Shown piece after piece: positions 1 to 7,089 of a stretch of DNA of 27,698 nucleotides. Positions within the stretch are counted from its first letter, which is position 1; every line of letters starts with the position of its first letter. A program made the translations under genes and the position numbers. The stretch lies in contig CAKUYY010000017.1 of assembly GCA_934717555.1 (NCBI GenBank), positions 1 through 27,698 on the forward strand, written 5' to 3'. This DNA comes from an uncultured Clostridium sp. (lineage in GTDB: Bacteria; Bacillota; Clostridia; Oscillospirales; Acutalibacteraceae). Under the pieces are notes generated by a model. It worked only from the letters and a program-made list of their open reading frames with translations, was not told the origin of the DNA and ran no database searches.

Positions 1-10
1 TCACTTTGCG

Positions 11-184
11 GTATGCCGGCTATTTGAGCGGGCGGACGCCGCTCAGTTAGCCGGCATACTTCCCGGGCTTTCTTAGGAGACCCGCCGCAGCGGCCTTGTA
101 AGGGGTTTCAAAAGGGGGGAAACATGATTCCCCCCTTTTGCGTTCTCTTTGCATCCTTTCTCTGACGGCAGAGAAAGGATGTGC
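11..184. repeat. Series of three perfect hairpins, no gene
   Basis: Three inverted repeats lie in tandem. The first pairs 11-22 with 48-59, with a second inner stem at 26-30/40-44. The second pairs about 107-120 with 127-140 (CAAAAGGGGGGAA and its complement). The third pairs about 151-164 with 169-182. No open frame here has an SD site or protein-like composition. The block sits between the T-box terminator and the window edge on the minus strand. It may be a dispersed intergenic hairpin element or stacked terminators of a gene off the left edge; the sequence alone cannot decide. Confidence 0.5.
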
Positions 185-320
185 CCCCGCGGCATGAGCG
201 GAAGAGAAAAGGAAAGGGAATGGTATAAAATACAGGTAAAAAACGCGGGAACGAAAACATGGAAAGATCATCACATTCCCTTTCCAGAAAAAATTCTTTC
301 AAAACTTTTTTCCATAAACA

Positions 321-355
321 AAAAGCCCCCGTCCCCCAATAAAGGGGACGGAGGC
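321..355 (-). terminator. T-box intrinsic terminator
   Basis: On the minus strand, 355-344 pairs with 336-325 (12 bp, one G-U) with loop TTTATT, followed by TTTTTG. The left half of the stem contains the CCGCCTCC segment used by the antiterminator, so the two structures are mutually exclusive, as expected for a T-box. Confidence 0.88.
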
Positions 356-640
356 GGAAAGACCGCGGTTCCACTCCGATTTCTCTCTTATCCCGCCAAA
401 AAGCGGATCGCCGGATAACGGTGGCCAAGTCCGCACAAAGATACTGAAAAGGGAAGCCCCCTTTGTTCCCTTTGTGTGCTGACGGGTGCATTTCGTCGAT
501 CAGCTCATGAAGGCTCCTTACAGCTTACGGACCCTCTCTCTGGCATGGCAAAAACCGATTACTTCTCCCGCTCTTCGCAGTTGTGAAATATCCTAAACCT
601 AAGAGGCGCTTCTTATGATAAAAAAGCAACCCCTTGTAAT
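321..640 (-). promoter_or_regulatory. T-box riboswitch leader, probably Cys-specific
   Basis: Read on the minus strand, this is a complete T-box leader, which senses the charging state of one tRNA and controls termination. Stem I has basal helix CGGG (570-567) with CCCG, an AGTAA S-turn motif (563-559), and a specifier loop reading GAAATGCA before the closing helix. TGC (490-488) followed by A is the best specifier, which is a Cys codon. The T-box itself is at 377-363. The antiterminator pairs GGAG with CTCC and GCGG with CCGC around a 7-nt bulge, TGGAACC. The bulge TGGA would pair with a tRNA whose discriminator base is U, as in tRNA-Cys, and argues against Met. The competing terminator is at 355-321. 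The regulated gene would lie left of the terminator, but no CDS is visible before the window edge. Confidence 0.88.
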
Positions 641-647
641 AGAACTT

Positions 648-676
648 AGTATAGTATAAATTGCCTGTAAAGTAAA
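648..676 (-). promoter_or_regulatory. Sigma-A-type promoter of the T-box leader
   Basis: On the minus strand, TTTACT (676-671) is followed after 17 nt by TATACT (653-648). A start of transcription near 640 places the promoter just upstream of T-box stem I. Confidence 0.55.
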
Positions 677-748
677 GAGGCTCTTTTGCCTTCTCCCTCA
701 TAACATATGCGCGATCTTCCATTCCGGCCCCTAAAAAGCTAAAACCTC

Positions 749-1192
749 TTATCGACAGCGTTGCAAATACACCATATCCACCAGCTGTTTTCCATCCTCA
801 TAAATAGGATGGTCATAATGTTTTACAAAAAATCCGGGAACCCGGTGGGAAAACGTAAACCCGCACGCTTGATAAAACCCTACCGTACAGGGGCTATCCC
901 CTGTACCTACAAAAAGGGCAGAACAATCTTGGTAATAAGAAAATAAAAATTCAATCAGCGCCTTTCCATAGCCCTTTTTTTGTTCCTGGGGGCTCACCGC
1001 TATATTTTTAATCTCATAAATCCCTTTCCCTTCCCTGGTCACTACGCATTCCGCCTTGACCAAGCCGTCCTCTATCAAAAGGAACATGTCCCCCCTGGAC
1101 AGATACCTGTCTATCATATCTTCCTGTTCATCCGCCAATAACAAAAGATCCAAATATTGTTTCCTGTTTTGAACGATAGGAACGATCCGCAT
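749..1192 (-). CDS. GNAT-family N-acetyltransferase
   Basis: A 147-residue single-domain GNAT protein predicted to transfer an acetyl group from acetyl-CoA to an unknown amine. The acetyl-CoA pyrophosphate-binding motif is visible as Q-K-K-G-Y-G at residues 71-76, after the beta-strand IKNIAVSP. The C-terminal half has the FYxxCGF segment (about 106-112) typical of the fold. Length is normal for the family. The ATG is preceded by AGGGGGAA at good spacing. The gene lies after the pgsA terminator and before the T-box promoter, so its link to neighbours is weak. The substrate cannot be predicted; a role in small-molecule or antibiotic acetylation is possible but unsupported. Confidence 0.88.
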   Translation of the reverse strand: MRIVPIVQNRKQYLDLLLLADEQEDMIDRYLSRGDMFLLIEDGLVKAECVVTREGKGIYEIKNIAVSPQEQKKGYGKALIEFLFSYYQDCSALFVGTGDSPCTVGFYQACGFTFSHRVPGFFVKHYDHPIYEDGKQLVDMVYLQRCR

Positions 1193-1224
1193 TTTGAGTA
1201 TTCCCCCTGCTTTCCTATGATAGA

Positions 1225-1253
1225 AAAGGGAAGCGGAAATTCCGCTTCCCTTT
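1225..1253 (-). terminator. Intrinsic terminator after pgsA
   Basis: A 12-bp perfect stem (1225-1236 with 1242-1253, loop AAATT) is followed on the minus strand by TTTTC. It separates pgsA from the GNAT gene. Confidence 0.8.
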
Positions 1254-1263
1254 ATTCACATGA

Positions 1264-1863
1264 TTATTTTGCTGTCTTTACAAACTCCCGGTTATCCCAC
1301 AAATAAATAGCCCCTGAAATCAAGGTAAACAGGACACAGATCCAAGTGGCGATCTGCCCCACAACCAAAGCGACTTGTGAAAAAATCTGTGCCTCTTCCA
1401 TCGCCAAAGGCAATATCCCCAATGAAATGAGTTCATTGCCATATTGTAAAACCACAACCAATAAAATAGCCACAATCTGACTGATGGTTTTGGCTTTTCC
1501 CCATTGGTTGGCGGCGATCACTTTTCCCTTGCCCGAAGCCACCAGCCGGATAGAAGTCACCAAAAATTCCCGGAACAAAATAATAATCACAGCAACCGCG
1601 CTGACCAAATCCAGCTGTACAAAACATACAAAGGCGGAAGCTACTAAAATTTTATCCGCCAGCGGATCGGCAAATTTCCCGAAATCCGTGATCTGCCCAT
1701 GTTTGCGGGCCAGCCTGCCGTCAAAATGGTCTGTTAAAGCGGCCGCTCCAAAAATCAGCCCTGCAAACAGATAATGATGCGGGACAGCAGGCAACAGCAA
1801 AAATAACACAAAAAAAGGTACCAATAAAATACGCAGCAACGTTAGCTTATTGGGTGTATTCAT
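1264..1863 (-). CDS. pgsA: CDP-diacylglycerol--glycerol-3-phosphate 3-phosphatidyltransferase
   Basis: A 199-residue integral membrane enzyme that makes phosphatidylglycerol-phosphate from CDP-diacylglycerol and glycerol-3-phosphate, the committed step to phosphatidylglycerol and cardiolipin. The CDP-alcohol phosphatidyltransferase signature DG-x2-AR-x8-G-x3-D-x3-D is complete at about residues 48-70, starting in FDGRLAR and ending in DPLADK. Several hydrophobic helices surround it, and the length matches the family. The ATG is preceded by GGGAGGAG. It lies 96 nt after rimO with no terminator seen between, so it may be the last gene of the recA-recX-rimO-pgsA unit. A pgsA close to recA and rimO is a common Firmicute arrangement. 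Confidence 0.95.
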   Translation of the reverse strand: MNTPNKLTLLRILLVPFFVLFLLLPAVPHHYLFAGLIFGAAALTDHFDGRLARKHGQITDFGKFADPLADKILVASAFVCFVQLDLVSAVAVIIILFREFLVTSIRLVASGKGKVIAANQWGKAKTISQIVAILLVVVLQYGNELISLGILPLAMEEAQIFSQVALVVGQIATWICVLFTLISGAIYLWDNREFVKTAK

Positions 1864-1959
1864 AATCTCCTCCCTGCTTTACTCCAAAATGTGGTACACT
1901 GCGGATTTTCAAATGACACAGTTCAAATAAATTTTCCTGATATCATTTCCTTTTGAAGT

Positions 1960-3291
1960 TTATTCTTCCATTTCCCCAATCAGATCGCAGTCCATGGTAT
2001 CGGTGATAGTCACCGGAACAAACTGTCCCAGCGACGGCTTCTTTCCACGGTGTGTAAAGAAAACTTTTCCATCCACTTCCGGGGCATCCGCTTCGCTCCT
2101 GCCGAACCAGCATTCGGCATAGCGGTCGAATCCTTCACATAATACTATGCGGGTACTGCCGATCAATTCCTGATTTTTGCGCTCCATAATCCGCATCTGG
2201 GTTTCCATCAGCAATTCCTGGCGGCGAAGTTTTTCCTCTTCTTCCACTTGATCCTTCATCTTGGCTGCCGGGGTACCTTCCTCCTGAGAATAGGTAAAGC
2301 ATCCCATACGGTCAAATCCAATTTTCTTGACAAATTCCGCCAAATCCTCAAATTCTTCCCTGGTTTCCCCTGGGAATCCCACAATAAATGTGGTGCGCAG
2401 GGTAATTCCCGGAATTTTTTCCCGCACTTTGGCTAGCAAACGAGTGAGTTCTTCCCGGTTTCCATGGCGGTTCATAGTTTTTAGCACCCTGCCATTGCAA
2501 TGTTGCAGGGGTAAATCCAAATATTTTACAATTTTCTCTTCCCGGGCAATCACGTCCATCAGTTCTTCCGTCAATCGGTCTGGATAACAATATAACAAAC
2601 GGATCCAGCGAATGGAGTCTATTTTACACAATTCCGTCAACAATTCAGGGAGCATCAGTTTTCCATAGCGGTCTTCGCCATACCGGGTGGTATCCTGGGC
2701 GATGACCATCAATTCCTTTACGCCCCGCTGGGCCAAAGTCCGGGCCTCTTCCAGGATATCCTCCATACTGCGGCTGCGGAAACGCCCGCGGATCATGGGG
2801 ATCGCGCAATAGGTACAACGGTTGTCGCATCCATCCGCAATCTTTAAATAAGAAAAATAACTGGGCGTGGTCTGTACCCGGTCACCGCTCAAAGGCATCT
2901 TTTCCTTCTCCGGAAAACTCTGTACCTGTTTGCCGGACAGCACTTCTTCTATCACGCCGGCGATATCGCTGTTGGCCCCGATTCCCACCACGGCATCCAC
3001 CTCAGGCAGTTCTTTGAGAATCTCTTCCCGGTAGCGCTCCGCCATACAGCCCGTCACCACAATCGCCTGAATACGTCCTTCTTCTTTCAGTTTGGCCAGT
3101 TCCAGGATCTCCTCAATGCTTTCCTGCTTCGCGGCGTCAATAAAACCACAGGTATTGACGATAGCGACATCGCCCATGGCCGCGTCTTCCACCAGCTGAT
3201 ACCCCTGCTCTTGCAGCTTTGCCAGCATCATTTCCGCATCCACGCGGTTTTTTTCACATCCTAAACTCACTAACCCTATTCGATATGCCAT
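1960..3291 (-). CDS. rimO: Ribosomal protein S12 methylthiotransferase RimO
   Basis: A 443-residue radical-SAM enzyme that adds a methylthio group to a conserved aspartate of ribosomal protein S12. The N-terminal MTTase domain has the three cysteines for the auxiliary Fe-S cluster (C12 in LGCEKN, C48 in NTCGF, C82 in TGCMAE). The radical-SAM motif CxxxCxxC is at C155, C159 and C162, and the C-terminus is a TRAM domain. The opening LGCEKNRVDAE and DGCDNRCTYCAIP fit RimO better than the tRNA enzyme MiaB; length is typical. Its start lies inside the end of recX (16-nt overlap), suggesting translational coupling in one operon. Confidence 0.95.
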   Translation of the reverse strand: MAYRIGLVSLGCEKNRVDAEMMLAKLQEQGYQLVEDAAMGDVAIVNTCGFIDAAKQESIEEILELAKLKEEGRIQAIVVTGCMAERYREEILKELPEVDAVVGIGANSDIAGVIEEVLSGKQVQSFPEKEKMPLSGDRVQTTPSYFSYLKIADGCDNRCTYCAIPMIRGRFRSRSMEDILEEARTLAQRGVKELMVIAQDTTRYGEDRYGKLMLPELLTELCKIDSIRWIRLLYCYPDRLTEELMDVIAREEKIVKYLDLPLQHCNGRVLKTMNRHGNREELTRLLAKVREKIPGITLRTTFIVGFPGETREEFEDLAEFVKKIGFDRMGCFTYSQEEGTPAAKMKDQVEEEEKLRRQELLMETQMRIMERKNQELIGSTRIVLCEGFDRYAECWFGRSEADAPEVDGKVFFTHRGKKPSLGQFVPVTITDTMDCDLIGEMEE

Positions 3292-3923
3292 TTCTCAGAA
3301 TCATCCTCACCGCCTATCGAAGGCGTAAATTCTTCCAGGGCCCGGCGGATTTCTTCCCATCGGTATCCCAGTCGTTGTAAAGAGGCCACCGTTCTCCGGC
3401 GGCCTTTTTCCTCTCTCACCGCCTGCGCATATTTGCGCTCCAGCAAATCCCGCAGCTGATCCGCAGGATCCACCCCTATTTCTTCTATTATCTCATGAAT
3501 CAGTTCCCTGTCAATACCCTTTTTCTCCAGTTCATACGCTGTCCTGGAGGGAGCGAACTTTTTCCGGCACAGTAGCTCCCTGGCATACCGGCGGGCATAG
3601 TCCTCCTCGTTTACCAAGCCGATCTCTTCCATCTTCCGGGCCGTTTCCCAGGCTGTTTCCTCCCCGGAAGTACGCCTGAGCTTTTCCACAAGTTCTTTTT
3701 TGGTATGATCCCTGTGTGTTAAAAGGTACAGCGCTTTTTCCTTGGCCCGGCATCGTTCTGAACTCTGTATCAGTTCCTGAAGCTGCTCGTCGCTGATGGA
3801 TGCCCCTATCTGATAAGGGCATCGGTCCCATGCCTGTTCGTCGATATTGACGGCAAATTCACCATCTAAAAACAAAGCTCTCCATCTTTTCCGGCGTGGT
3901 TCCACCGCGGTGATCTGATACAT
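3276..3923 (-). CDS. recX: Regulatory protein RecX
   Basis: A 215-residue basic, helix-rich protein of the RecX family, which binds RecA filaments and modulates recombination and SOS induction. The tandem three-helix repeats are recognisable, with the typical ALYLLTHRDHTKKEL and YARRYAREL segments in the middle. Length is at the long end of the usual range because of an N-terminal beta extension common in Firmicutes. It begins in a TGATG overlap with the recA stop codon (1 nt shared) and overlaps rimO by 16 nt. Close coupling to recA supports the assignment independently of sequence. Confidence 0.93.
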   Translation of the reverse strand: MYQITAVEPRRKRWRALFLDGEFAVNIDEQAWDRCPYQIGASISDEQLQELIQSSERCRAKEKALYLLTHRDHTKKELVEKLRRTSGEETAWETARKMEEIGLVNEEDYARRYARELLCRKKFAPSRTAYELEKKGIDRELIHEIIEEIGVDPADQLRDLLERKYAQAVREEKGRRRTVASLQRLGYRWEEIRRALEEFTPSIGGEDDSEKWHIE

Positions 3924-5038
3924 CAGTCATCCACCGTAATATCAATGCTGGCCTTGGCCCCTCCGCGGGGAGCTGCCGGCGCCGGTTCCTGTTTTACCTC
4001 TACATTCACAGGCTTCGCGGCACCCAAAGGGGCCGGTGAAGTTTTGGCGTACAGCTTATCCACGTTCTCCTTTACTTTCGCCTCAACCTCTGATGATACT
4101 TCCGGATGGGTACGGAAATACTCCTTTACATTATCGCGGCCCTGGCCCAGACGGTTTCCATCGTAGGAGAACCAGGCCCCGCTCTTTTGTACCACATCCA
4201 GCTTAACCGCCAGATCCAGGAGTTCCCCTTCCCGGGAAATCCCTTTTCCATACATCACGTCAAATTCCGCTTCCCGAAACGGCGGGGCGATCTTATTTTT
4301 TACCACCTTGGCGCGGGTACGGGAACCGATCATTTCCCCGTTGCTCTTGAGGGTTTCCGTCCGACGGATATCAATCCGCACGGAAGAGTAAAACTTTAAA
4401 GCACGGCCGCCGGGGGTAACTTCCGGGTTTCCATAGACCACGCCCACTTTCTCACGCAGCTGGTTGATAAAAATCGCCACGCAGTTTGATTTGGAAATCG
4501 CGCCAGCCAGCTTGCGCAGCGCCTGGGACATCAGGCGTGCCTGTAAGCCCACATGGCTGTCCCCCATTTCCCCTTCTATTTCCGCACGGGGTACCAGGGC
4601 CGCCACCGAGTCCACCACAATGACATCAATGGCGCCGGAACGCACCAGCGCTTCGGTAATCTCCAGTGCCTGTTCCCCTGTATCCGGCTGGGAAACCAGG
4701 AGGGAATCCACATCTACCCCCAGCGCCCGGGCGTACACGGGGTCCAGCGCGTGCTCTACATCGATAAAGGCGGCGTACCCCCCATTTTTCTGTCCTTCCG
4801 CAATACAATGCAGGGCCAGCGTGGTCTTACCGGAGGATTCCGGCCCATAGATTTCCACAATGCGCCCTCTGGGCAATCCGCCAATTCCCAAAGCCAGATC
4901 CAGCGACAGGCTCCCGGTAGATATCGCGTCCACGTGCATCGCCTCGTTCTGTCCCAGACGCATGACGGCGCCTTTACCGAACTGCTTTTCTATCTGTCCC
5001 AGCGCGGTTTCCAGCGCTTTGCTTTTATCCAGTGCCAT
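3923..5038 (-). CDS. recA: Recombinase RecA
   Basis: A 371-residue RecA, the ATP-dependent strand-exchange protein of homologous recombination and the co-protease that triggers LexA cleavage. Walker A GPESSGKT is at residues 65-72, Walker B VIVVDSVAAL near 139-148, and the loop FINQLREKVGV is intact. The C-terminal ~35 residues are rich in Ala, Pro and acidic residues, as in other RecAs. ATG follows GGAGGAAG. It is the first gene of recA-recX-rimO(-pgsA), with its own promoter downstream of the prmC terminator. Confidence 0.98.
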   Translation of the reverse strand: MALDKSKALETALGQIEKQFGKGAVMRLGQNEAMHVDAISTGSLSLDLALGIGGLPRGRIVEIYGPESSGKTTLALHCIAEGQKNGGYAAFIDVEHALDPVYARALGVDVDSLLVSQPDTGEQALEITEALVRSGAIDVIVVDSVAALVPRAEIEGEMGDSHVGLQARLMSQALRKLAGAISKSNCVAIFINQLREKVGVVYGNPEVTPGGRALKFYSSVRIDIRRTETLKSNGEMIGSRTRAKVVKNKIAPPFREAEFDVMYGKGISREGELLDLAVKLDVVQKSGAWFSYDGNRLGQGRDNVKEYFRTHPEVSSEVEAKVKENVDKLYAKTSPAPLGAAKPVNVEVKQEPAPAAPRGGAKASIDITVDD

Positions 5039-5090
5039 AAGATTGCTTCCTCCGCTTCTTTTTCATTTCATACAAGATTGGTATTTTATT

Positions 5091-5119
5091 ATTATATCGT
5101 ATCCATTGGGGAAAATCAA
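5091..5119 (-). promoter_or_regulatory. recA promoter
   Basis: On the minus strand, TTGATT (5119-5114) and TATAAT (5096-5091) are separated by 17 nt. This is a strong sigma-A-type promoter about 50 nt upstream of the recA ATG. Confidence 0.75.
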
Positions 5120-5139
5120 TGCAATCCCAAGAGAAAATA

Positions 5140-5151
5140 AAACTTTTGTTC
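5140..5151 (-). promoter_or_regulatory. Possible degenerate LexA (SOS) box
   Basis: On the minus strand this reads GAACAAAAGTTT. It matches the Gram-positive LexA half-site pair GAAC-N4-GTTC with one mismatch. It sits about 20 nt upstream of the -35 element rather than over the promoter, so a regulatory role is plausible but unproven. Confidence 0.35.
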
Positions 5152-5181
5152 TTTTGTTGCAATCCTTTCTTCCAATAAAAA

Positions 5182-5214
5182 CGCAGCGGGCGGTAAATTT
5201 GACCGCCTGCTGCG
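5182..5214 (-). terminator. Intrinsic terminator after prmC
   Basis: A 13-bp stem (5182-5194 with 5202-5214, one G-T pair, loop AAATTTG) is followed on the minus strand by TTTTT. It lies 13 nt beyond the prmC stop and insulates recA. Confidence 0.85.
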
Positions 5215-5226
5215 CTTTTTCTTGTT

Positions 5227-6081
5227 TTATCCTGGAAAGATGCCGCTCACTGTCCTGGAAATCCCAGCCAGATCCGGGCATATGGCGATATCCTGAAATC
5301 CCGCCCGCTGGAACAGTGCTGATACGGACTCTGCCTGGCCGATCCCTATCTCTACAGCCATGCTCCCGCCGGGCTTGAGTTTCCTGCTCCACTTAGAGAG
5401 GATCACCCGATAGAAGTCCAGCCCGTCGTTTCCCCCATCCAATGCCATAAGAGGCTCACACTGTACTTCCCTTTGTAAACCTGAAATATCCTCACTGGGA
5501 ATATAAGGGGGATTGGAGGCCACCGCGTCCAGCGTGCTGTCAGGAATCAGGGAAAAGTCCCGCAGTACATCTCCCCTGATGGGGATCACCCGGCCCTCCA
5601 TCCCGTTGCGCTGGATATTTTTGACCAGATAACCGTAAGCTTTTTCCGATAATTCCACCGCCGTCACCCGCGCATGAGGCAAAAGGGTACAAAGCCCGAT
5701 CCCCAGCGCCCCGCTTCCCGCGCAAAGATCCAGGACTATCGGCTTTGAGAAACCGGAAAGACGGCGGGCACATTCCCGGACCACTACCTCCGTATCTTCC
5801 CTAGGGATCAGCACACCTTCCCCTACGGAAAATGGAAGGCCCATAAACTCCCATTCCCCAAGGATATACTGCAAGGGCTCCCCTTCTCCCCGCCGCCGAA
5901 TCCATGCCTGATAGCACGCTTCCTGCCCGGCCGGCGCTTCCTCAGCTCCATGGACCGCCAGCCCCTGGCGGTCCATGGAAAAGCATTGGGAAAATAAACA
6001 TAACGCATCAAAGGCGGGGCTGTCAATCCCCGCCTCTTGTAAAGATCTTTTGCCATCTAAATAAATCTGTTGATAGGTCAT
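5227..6081 (-). CDS. prmC: Peptide chain release factor N5-glutamine methyltransferase
   Basis: A 284-residue SAM-dependent methyltransferase that modifies the GGQ glutamine of release factors RF1/RF2. The N-terminal helical domain has the GEPLQYILG segment (about 67-75). The SAM-binding motif is DLCAGSGALGI (118-128), and the substrate-glutamine motif NPPY is at 190-193. IPREDTE (92-98) matches the family's IPRPDTE. Its ATG overlaps the yqhQ stop codon by 4 nt (ATGA), so the two genes are co-translated. Release factor gene prfA is often near this pair but is not in view here. Confidence 0.95.
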   Translation of the reverse strand: MTYQQIYLDGKRSLQEAGIDSPAFDALCLFSQCFSMDRQGLAVHGAEEAPAGQEACYQAWIRRRGEGEPLQYILGEWEFMGLPFSVGEGVLIPREDTEVVVRECARRLSGFSKPIVLDLCAGSGALGIGLCTLLPHARVTAVELSEKAYGYLVKNIQRNGMEGRVIPIRGDVLRDFSLIPDSTLDAVASNPPYIPSEDISGLQREVQCEPLMALDGGNDGLDFYRVILSKWSRKLKPGGSMAVEIGIGQAESVSALFQRAGFQDIAICPDLAGISRTVSGIFPG

Positions 6082-7034
6082 CGGACGATTTTATCCTCCC
6101 CGTTTTCCGGGATCACCGCTTTCAGGGCTTCAATGGCCACTTCAATCATACCATCCTCCGGCTCTTTTGTGGTGATACGCTGCATCCACAACCCCGGCGC
6201 GGCAATGGCCCTAGTCAGAATATTATCATACTTACCGCACAATTTAATCAATTCAAATCCCACAGCCACCGCGATCGGCAGGCAAAGCAGCTTTACTGCT
6301 GTACGCAGGAAAGGATTGGTAAACGGGATAAAGAAGCCGATCACAATGCCCACCAACAGCATCAATATCATAAAACTTGTTCCGCAGCGGGGGTGGAAAC
6401 GGCTGTGCTTACGGACATTCTCCACTGTGAGTTCTTCCTCGTTTTCATAGCAGAAAATGGTTTTATGCTCTGCGCCATGATACTCAAAGACCCTCCGCAT
6501 ATCTTTCATCTGGGAGCACAGAACAATATATCCCAAAAAGATACCAATCCGCATCACGCCTTCTATAATAGATCGTAACCATCCCATTCCCACTGCGGGA
6601 ATCGGGATGGACAGGAGGTTGCAAATCCATGTGGGGAGTACAAAGAAAAGCAAAATAGCCACCGCTACGCCTACCACAGTAGCCAGTACCATCAGGGCAC
6701 TCATGAACTTATCCCCGAAAACCCGGTCTACCCACTGCTCAAACTTACCCGGTTCCCCCTCCTCTTCCTCCATACCCGCTTTTTCTGCGGAATACATCAG
6801 GGCCTTATATCCAATGGTCATGGAATCGATCAGGCCGGCCACTCCCCTGAGAAGAGGAAGCCTGAAAACCTTGTATTTATCCCGTATGTAATGGGCGTCC
6901 ATATACTCGTTGCTGATCGTACCGTCAGGCAGGCGCACCGCCACAGAGGTTTTATGGGGACCTCTCATCATAATACCTTCAATCAGCGCCTGGCCCCCAA
7001 TTGAAGTGATTGTTTTGGTTTCTTCTCTCGCCAT
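6078..7034 (-). CDS. yqhQ: DUF1385 membrane protein, YqhQ family
   Basis: A 318-residue multi-spanning membrane protein of the DUF1385/YqhQ family, annotated generally as a predicted metal-dependent enzyme of unknown function. The N-terminal family signature GGQALIEGIMMRGP is intact and the motif HGAEHKTI lies mid-protein. At least four hydrophobic segments are visible, around MVLATVVGVAVAILLFFVL, IGIFLGYIVLC, MILMLLVGIVIGFFI and LLCLPIAVAVGFEL. The frame is open to an ATG at 7076, but AGGAAGG at 7044-7050 fits the ATG at 7034 (9-nt spacing) much better, so I chose that start. It lies between the histidine kinase gene and prmC. Confidence 0.9.
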   Translation of the reverse strand: MAREETKTITSIGGQALIEGIMMRGPHKTSVAVRLPDGTISNEYMDAHYIRDKYKVFRLPLLRGVAGLIDSMTIGYKALMYSAEKAGMEEEEGEPGKFEQWVDRVFGDKFMSALMVLATVVGVAVAILLFFVLPTWICNLLSIPIPAVGMGWLRSIIEGVMRIGIFLGYIVLCSQMKDMRRVFEYHGAEHKTIFCYENEEELTVENVRKHSRFHPRCGTSFMILMLLVGIVIGFFIPFTNPFLRTAVKLLCLPIAVAVGFELIKLCGKYDNILTRAIAAPGLWMQRITTKEPEDGMIEVAIEALKAVIPENGEDKIVR

Positions 7035-7089
7035 TCTCATTATCCTTCCTGAGCGGCTGAAACATCCAACCGCCATGTTATTCTATTGA

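Noticed and set aside
47..491. Open minus-strand frames of 75 and 127 codons
   Set aside because: They translate hairpins and the T-box leader itself, have no SD, and have Arg/Pro/Phe-rich composition unlike a protein.
488..491. Reading the T-box specifier as ATG (Met)
   Set aside because: The specifier is normally followed by a purine and then the closing helix; TGC-A fits this. Bulge TGGA needs a U discriminator, which fits tRNA-Cys and not tRNA-Met.
525..722. 65-codon minus frame after the GNAT gene
   Set aside because: It has a weak upstream AGGGG, but it spans the T-box promoter and stem I, which explain the sequence better.
4553..5140. Long plus-strand open frames antisense to recA
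   Set aside because: They are shadows of recA codon usage; no SD or promoter and no protein-like segments.
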